Assembly (NCBI RefSeq): GCF_038624605.1
Contig: NZ_CP152020.1
Span: 1,013,312 to 1,077,311, forward strand
Origin: Psychrobacillus sp. FSL K6-4046
GTDB taxonomy: Bacteria; Bacillota; Bacilli; Bacillales_A; Planococcaceae
Length of the DNA stretch: 64,000 nt
Direction of reading: 5' to 3'
The translations under genes were made by a program, and so were the position numbers. Below the pieces are notes generated by a model, which searched no databases, was not told the DNA's origin, and was given only the letters and a program-made list of their open reading frames with translations. Numbering within the stretch: position 1 is the stretch's first letter; each line of letters opens with the position of its first letter. This document shows, piece after piece, positions 59,735 to 64,000 of this stretch.

Positions 59735-59971
59735 CTATTTAAAGAATTTAATTATATCCAGTACTTGTGTATCTGATAAATCTAATGCATAACAAACTTT
59801 TGAGAAAGTGATTATTCCAATATTATTAATGAGATTGTTTTCTATACGAACCAAATAAGGTGCTGTAACATCAATCGCTTCCGCTAGTTCTTTGATTGAC
59901 ATCCCTTTTTTTGTTCTGGCTATTTTTAAGTTTCCTCCCAAAGTTCGTACTATCTGATTTTCTTCTAACAT
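59735..59971 (-). CDS. XRE-family HTH regulator, 78 aa
   Basis: Cro/CI-type DNA-binding protein: GGNLKIARTKKGMSIKELAEAIDVTAPYLVRIENN is the HTH, with a short C-terminal dimerisation part. ATG 59971 (MLEENQIVRTL) has AAGGGGG upstream. It is divergent from the putative replication gene, in the position of an element repressor. Confidence 0.88.
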   Translation of the reverse strand: MLEENQIVRTLGGNLKIARTKKGMSIKELAEAIDVTAPYLVRIENNLINNIGIITFSKVCYALDLSDTQVLDIIKFFK

Positions 59972-60061
59972 CGAAATCCCCCTTATTAATTGCGATAAAT
60001 CGCTCCTTTTTAATTGAACAATATATGCTAAGCATCTTTTACTAGAATTATTCAAAATATG

Positions 60062-60235
60062 TTAGCTGTTAAGAAATAAACCAATAAATTCTTTAGTAGA
60101 GGAAGTTCGTTGAAATACTTTATGTATTACTTCTCCTACTTTCTTAGGAATGGAATTATTTAAGTACGTATTGTATAGCATCATGTAATTAAACATTTGT
60201 AGAGGTGACGATGGAAGAGAGTTAGCAATTTTCAT
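60062..60235 (-). CDS. Possible small protein, 57 aa
   Basis: An open frame starting MKIANSLPSSPLQMFNYMML and ending FIGLFLNS, with AGAGGAG about 12 bases before the ATG. Not recognised. It lies between the XRE gene and the replication gene on the XRE strand. The spacing of the ribosome site is long, so the call is tentative. The remaining 59972-60360 is the AT-rich divergent control region. Confidence 0.4.
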   Translation of the reverse strand: MKIANSLPSSPLQMFNYMMLYNTYLNNSIPKKVGEVIHKVFQRTSSTKEFIGLFLNS

Positions 60236-60360
60236 GATTGACTAAGATCTCCTCTTTGAAAGAAATAAATATAGCTCTTATAAAGACGACTTTTATTTCT
60301 AAAACCATTGATAATACAGTAGATTTTAGCATTTGTACACAAAATAAGAGGGGGAAATAG

Positions 60361-61314
60361 ATGATGATACATACAGCTCATTTATTCATAGAATTAACAC
60401 CAGAACATGTATATCATAAAGATAGCAATCACGGGAAATGGATGTCCTTTAACCAAATTATGAAACTAAACAATTTTATCGGTATTTCTGCTAGACAGTA
60501 CAAATCACATGGTGTTTATAGGTGTAGTATAATTATTGATGTAACTAAAATATTAAATAGTGGTTTTATCGTGGAAGCAGATTATTGGCGAATTAAACGC
60601 TTTGTAAAGTTATCATTAAAAATGGTGTATGGGGACGAATCACTTTATGACCATCATAATTTAATCAGAATAGATTATAGGATTGATAGAAAAGTCCCTA
60701 AAGCCATTGACAGAGAATTATATTTACTTCTATATAATAAAACTAAAAGTAATTTCAAACGACTAAAAAAACAAAATAACTACAAAACTACCATTTATCA
60801 TTCCTGTAAAAGTATTCAGACAACTATTTATGACAAAAATGAACATTGTAAATACCAAAATAGAGAGCCGATGGAATGGGAACGTGACATGATCAGATTT
60901 GAAATTCGTTTAAAAAATCCGCATATTTATAATAGGGTTAAAGGGACTGGGGAAATTAAATGTTTATATTCTTTTTTTAAGATAGATGTCTTTCAAGAGT
61001 ATGTTCAAAAGTATTTACTACAAATATTCCCATCAGGGGACTTTTATTGTTATGATTTGGCGGAAGAGTTGATAAGTTCAAGCAAATACAGTTTAACAGT
61101 TAGGAGACGATTGAAACATTTTTTGGGAAAAGTGTCCAAAGGAAATTTAGATACTCCGTTAAATAAATTTTACCCTGACTCAATTAAAAAAGATGCGTAT
61201 AATAAGAGACTTCAGAATTTCAAAGAATTAAATTTAAACCCGATCACTATTCCTCAAGCTTATAAGATTGATAAATTGCCAAGTTTATTAGACATAACAT
61301 GTTTACAAATGTAA
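60361..61314 (+). CDS. Putative replication initiator, phage gene II/X-like
   Basis: 317 residues, basic, rich in Lys/Tyr/Ile. Features resemble the gene II/X replication family of filamentous phages and related plasmids: NLIRIDYRIDRKVPK (about 101-115), a KSIQTTIYDKNEH block, and DMIRFEIRLKNP. Such proteins nick DNA with tyrosines to start rolling-circle replication. The assignment is by remembered pattern, not alignment. ATG with GGGGGAAA upstream. It sits where integrative elements and satellites carry their replication gene. Confidence 0.55.
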   Translation: MMIHTAHLFIELTPEHVYHKDSNHGKWMSFNQIMKLNNFIGISARQYKSHGVYRCSIIIDVTKILNSGFIVEADYWRIKRFVKLSLKMVYGDESLYDHHNLIRIDYRIDRKVPKAIDRELYLLLYNKTKSNFKRLKKQNNYKTTIYHSCKSIQTTIYDKNEHCKYQNREPMEWERDMIRFEIRLKNPHIYNRVKGTGEIKCLYSFFKIDVFQEYVQKYLLQIFPSGDFYCYDLAEELISSSKYSLTVRRRLKHFLGKVSKGNLDTPLNKFYPDSIKKDAYNKRLQNFKELNLNPITIPQAYKIDKLPSLLDITCLQM

Positions 61315-61391
61315 TAGAAAATCAAGGGTAAATGGATTCTATGGTAATGCGTATAAATGAAGAGGAAAAGAAAATATAGGAGGAAAAGTGA

Positions 61392-61523
61392 ATGAAAAAA
61401 GATGGAAAACTGAATTTGCCAACTTCAAAAAGAATTACGAAAATCACTAGCCCTTCAAGGTTGAGTAAAAGAAACAAAGAGTTGTTAGCCAAAATAGAAC
61501 AATGGAAAAAGCAATTTGGTTAA
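61392..61523 (+). CDS. Small basic protein, 43 aa
   Basis: Begins MKKDGKLNLPTSKRITK and ends IEQWKKQFG. It has an excellent AGGAGG site 8 bases before the ATG, which strongly suggests translation. About a third of the residues are Lys or Arg. Not recognised; it may be a DNA-binding or regulatory peptide of the element. Confidence 0.65.
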   Translation: MKKDGKLNLPTSKRITKITSPSRLSKRNKELLAKIEQWKKQFG

Positions 61524-61797
61524 AGAAACGAACTAGTAGCAACTATGTTTTAACTTCAAAGTATAGTTAAGATTCCAATAAGCTATTATAAAGCCGATTT
61601 TAATTTAGATTTCGGCTGTTCGATGATTGACTCATAATCGACATTCTAACTAGGCAAACAATGTAATACTTTTGCTAATAAGATTGAATTATAAATTAGT
61701 TCTAACAATTTTAATTATAAAGGCTTTTTTTAACTCCTTGCATAATGTTGATAAAAGTTTTACGATATAATAATAACATAACAATAATTCTTGAAGT
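61524..61797. other. Non-coding AT-rich stretch in the element
   Basis: No gene seen. A short hairpin (AGCCGA...TCGGCT, about 61593-61618) may end the replication operon. Confidence 0.5.
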
Positions 61798-61866
61798 CCA
61801 TTGACTATGGGTAACGATGTTTTAAAAAAAAAAACATTTTGTTACCTATAGTCAATGGCTTTTTTT
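61798..61866 (+). terminator. Long hairpin, terminator- or attenuator-like
   Basis: CCATTGACTATGGGTAAC pairs with GTTACCTATAGTCAATGG (one G-T pair) and the stem continues imperfectly through ATGTTTT/AAAACAT. It encloses an A-run and is followed by seven Ts. It lies just 24 bases before the next gene's start, so it could attenuate that gene or act as a structured origin. Confidence 0.8.
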
Positions 61867-61889
61867 ATTGTCAAAAAAGGAGTGTAAAT

Positions 61890-62396
61890 ATGGATGTCTA
61901 TACAAAAAGTAATTTGATTTATTGGGGGGGGGATGCAAAGGATTATGGCGTAGCAGTTGTAATAGAGTTTCCCTATATAGACCAGGATGTATATAGGCAT
62001 TTACTGAAGGAGTTAAGAATGTCCAATTTCTTACTATTACAAAAGGATCAAATGTTATTTGACGGGTGGATAGGGCCAGCGAAAAATTTTTGGATAACTC
62101 AAGAGAGTTCTTTGAACACGTTAAGAGTAACCTCTGAAAGAGGTTTTAGCTTTATCTCTAATGATTTTACCCTAGAAGGTACTATAACAAGAGATAACTT
62201 AAATACAGAGCTTACAACAATCAGTTTTTATGGACTTAATCTAGATGATTCAATACTACAAGTGGTTTTGGTTTTCAAAGCTAGAAATAAAGATGTCAAT
62301 GCTAACTGCTTTATATTTCCTATTACTGAAGTTGTACAAGGTCAATATAGATTTTTACCTATAAATGATGAAAGTTTGGATGGTAATGATTACTAA
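61890..62396 (+). CDS. Unknown element protein, 168 aa
   Basis: Not recognised. Starts MDVYTKSNLIYWGGDAKDYG; mixed alpha/beta with no membrane segment or signal. ATG 61890 has AAAAAAGGAG 7 bases upstream; the longer reading begins inside the hairpin. It overlaps the next gene by 11 bases, so the two are probably made together. Possible cargo (defence, immunity or regulation), unproven. Confidence 0.65.
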   Translation: MDVYTKSNLIYWGGDAKDYGVAVVIEFPYIDQDVYRHLLKELRMSNFLLLQKDQMLFDGWIGPAKNFWITQESSLNTLRVTSERGFSFISNDFTLEGTITRDNLNTELTTISFYGLNLDDSILQVVLVFKARNKDVNANCFIFPITEVVQGQYRFLPINDESLDGNDY

Positions 62397-62622
62397 CATC
62401 GAAAGAAAGGATTTCATTAAGGGTATTCCGGAGTTAACCAAAAGAATTTTTGAAGATGAAAGTGAAAGTTATTTACTTGCTAAAGTTCTAATGACTTTTT
62501 TGGACAAAACGATTAATAAAGACCTTCAAAATTGGGAAATGAATTGGTCAAATGATGAAGAAAATATGAAAGAGAATTTTTCCAGATGCCTTTACATAAT
62601 GGCAACTTCTAATTTGGATTAG
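62386..62622 (+). CDS. Unknown element protein, 78 aa
   Basis: Not recognised. Acidic, helical protein starting MITNIERKDFIKGI, with DEENMKENFSRCL near its end. The ATG at 62386 overlaps the end of the previous gene; an earlier in-frame ATG at 62365 is possible. Likely a partner of the preceding gene by overlap. Confidence 0.55.
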   Translation: MITNIERKDFIKGIPELTKRIFEDESESYLLAKVLMTFLDKTINKDLQNWEMNWSNDEENMKENFSRCLYIMATSNLD

Positions 62623-62658
62623 ATTAAAAGCATCATAAAAGATTAGGGAGGTATTCAA

Positions 62659-63015
62659 TTGACTTTATATCCTTATCAAATTCGAAAAGAAATTGGACAA
62701 AACATGTTATCTTATATTCGTTGCAAGGGATATACGTTAACATCAATTTCAAGAATATCTGGCATATCAGCATCTACTTTACACTTTATTATAGAAGGCA
62801 AAATGTCTAAACATAATCACTATCATGAAAATATGAGAAAAATAACAGAATCTCTCAATTTACCGTTAACCTTCTTTTTAGAACCTCCAACCATGAATAG
62901 AGAGAGATGGCAAATTACAACTAAATCTTCTTCAACTAAAAGAAGTGAATTGGCCCAGACCTTATTGAATGACTTGGATGAGTTGCTTAGTATTGCTGCG
63001 TTCTACATTAAGTAA
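62659..63015 (+). CDS. XRE-like HTH regulator, 118 aa
   Basis: DNA-binding protein: SYIRCKGYTLTSISRISGISASTLHFIIEGK is an XRE-type HTH, followed by RKITESLNLPLTFFLEPP and a helical C-terminal tail. TTG start with a strong GGGAGG site 7 bases upstream. It follows the unknown pair and may regulate it or the element. Confidence 0.8.
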   Translation: MTLYPYQIRKEIGQNMLSYIRCKGYTLTSISRISGISASTLHFIIEGKMSKHNHYHENMRKITESLNLPLTFFLEPPTMNRERWQITTKSSSTKRSELAQTLLNDLDELLSIAAFYIK

Positions 63016-63223
63016 ATGGTAATTACTATTTGAAAATCAGGAACCCTTTCAGAATTGATAATCTATTTTAAAGGCCTAAGAATCACTTAGAAACGATTTT
63101 ATAATTTTTCGAATTGAGGAATCCGTAACGGTTTCCTCTTTTAATTTGAAATTGTTTGTAGTATATTTACACTTGCATTTAACTAAAATTCACTTAAATT
63201 CAAAAAAAGTATGAAAAAAAAGT

Positions 63224-63427
63224 ATGAAAGTACAAAATGTTCAAGAAAAACAGAAGAAAAGAGCAAAAAGATTGGAGTTAAAATTCAGGCGAAAGCTCCT
63301 TTTGATAGTAAAACTCACTATTTTGTTTCTCATACTTGCATACTCTAAACTCTCTCACATTCCTGTTTGGCCTAACTTTAAATTATATAACATAAAATAC
63401 CCCATACGTGAGTCCACATATTTTTAA
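63224..63427 (+). CDS. Possible small membrane protein, 67 aa
   Basis: A highly basic N-terminus (KQKKRAKRLELKFRRK) precedes one membrane segment (LLLIVKLTILFLILAY). No ribosome site is visible before the ATG, and the upstream region is A-rich. Tentative. Confidence 0.4.
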   Translation: MKVQNVQEKQKKRAKRLELKFRRKLLLIVKLTILFLILAYSKLSHIPVWPNFKLYNIKYPIRESTYF

Positions 63428-64000
63428 GATTATCATAGAAGCGAATATCTCCCTAACAAAACTGTCCATTTGTAAAGTAAATAAGTTTAAATTAGTATGC
63501 TAATATAGAGTATCTGTGTGCCAATTGTATTGCTGGAGAGTGGAGACAATAATGAGTAAACCTTTAGGTAATTCACTATGCTATAATTAAAAAGAGCGGC
63601 GAATCTCAATAACAGTGAAATCAAACATTACAAGAAAAACCCTCTCTATGTCACCAGTTTTATTAAAAGTCAAATAAATAATTATAAGACTCTATAACTA
63701 AATAATTTAATGTAATGTCACACATTATATAGGTTAAAAGGAAAGGATAGATGAACAGGAGAATATACCTGTATACATCTATCCTTTTGTACAACATATG
63801 ACCTCATTTACTACAACAACAAAATGTTTACCACAACAGCTTTTCCATATGCTTCTTCAACTAAAGCAACCCTTTAGTAAAACATCTTATTCGTTGAAAA
63901 TTATATTTAAAAAGATATTAAGTAAGTAAAGGTTTTATATTTGATAAACCCATATCAACTGATGTCTCTATATAACCAACTATCTGATTAAACGTAAAAA
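63428..64000. other. AT-rich terminal region of the window
   Basis: No supported gene. Short open frames occur (for example 63799-63930, starting MTSFTTTTKC) but lack ribosome sites. A hairpin lies at 63742-63788. Confidence 0.5.
63742..63788. terminator. Terminator-like hairpin
   Basis: AAAGGATAGATG and CATCTATCCTTT are perfect complements, with an inner ACAGG/CCTGT pair. Confidence 0.7.

Overview
The window looks like a chromosomal segment of a low-GC, Gram-positive, spore-forming member of the Bacillales. Gene order and protein sequence point to the Planococcaceae (a Psychrobacillus- or Lysinibacillus-like organism); the family placement is inference. Most of the window is a conserved chromosomal backbone whose gene order matches the yv- region of Bacillus subtilis: uvrB-uvrA-yvlB, hprK-lgt-yvoD-ppaX-yvoF-his operon-yvcD-trxB-yvcI-rapZ-yvcK-whiA-crh, clpP with tRNA-Arg, cggR-gapA-pgk-tpiA-gpmI-eno, then secG-est-rnr-smpB-ssrA.

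Layout. 1-1400: a Bce-type ABC transporter (ATPase plus a permease cut by the window edge). 1400-4250: an accessory patch with a decayed ORF, a rifampin ADP-ribosyltransferase fused to a TPR-like N-terminal domain, a PlsY-like acyltransferase and an unknown gene; the last two lie between copies of a short direct repeat. 4250-8350: enoyl-CoA hydratase, an EAL-HDOD protein, a YhjD-like gene behind a LexA-type box, ComK (apparently using a CTG start) and an IDEAL-domain protein. 8350-14480: uvrBA with an SOS box, and a YvlB-like protein. 14500-16840: a chloramphenicol acetyltransferase with a classical translational attenuator, small membrane and lipoproteins, and a cell-wall amidase. 16900-22500: the hprK-lgt cluster, then a MarR regulator with a nitroreductase. 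22660-28290: a short-repeat array, then a histidine operon that lacks hisH and hisF. 28300-34750: yvcD, trxB and the rapZ-yvcK-whiA-crh cluster. 34750-42450: clpP under a CtsR box, tRNA-Arg(CCG), a catalase-like peroxidase, small genes, a cupin protein flanked by another short-repeat family, and an ECF sigma factor with its putative anti-sigma partner. 42900-50320: the CggR-controlled lower-glycolysis operon. 50340-57670: a second short-repeat array, membrane proteins, and the SecG/RNase R/SmpB/tmRNA group.

57700 to the end: an integrative element inserted next to the tmRNA gene. It has a tyrosine integrase, an excisionase-like protein, two XRE-type regulators, a putative gene II/X-like replication initiator, an ~82-bp tandem repeat, a long hairpin and several unrecognised genes. 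Its far end is not recognised in the window.

The least explained material is (i) the ~20-bp-period interspersed arrays (cores AAGTGTTGCG, AACCTTGCGGA and GATTGTMGTAA) at several intergenic sites, (ii) the precise absence of hisH and hisF, (iii) the Arr fusion, and (iv) the compact tmRNA-associated element with its two unknown overlapping genes behind a long hairpin. All functional calls come from reading the sequence and remembered family features; no database search was run.
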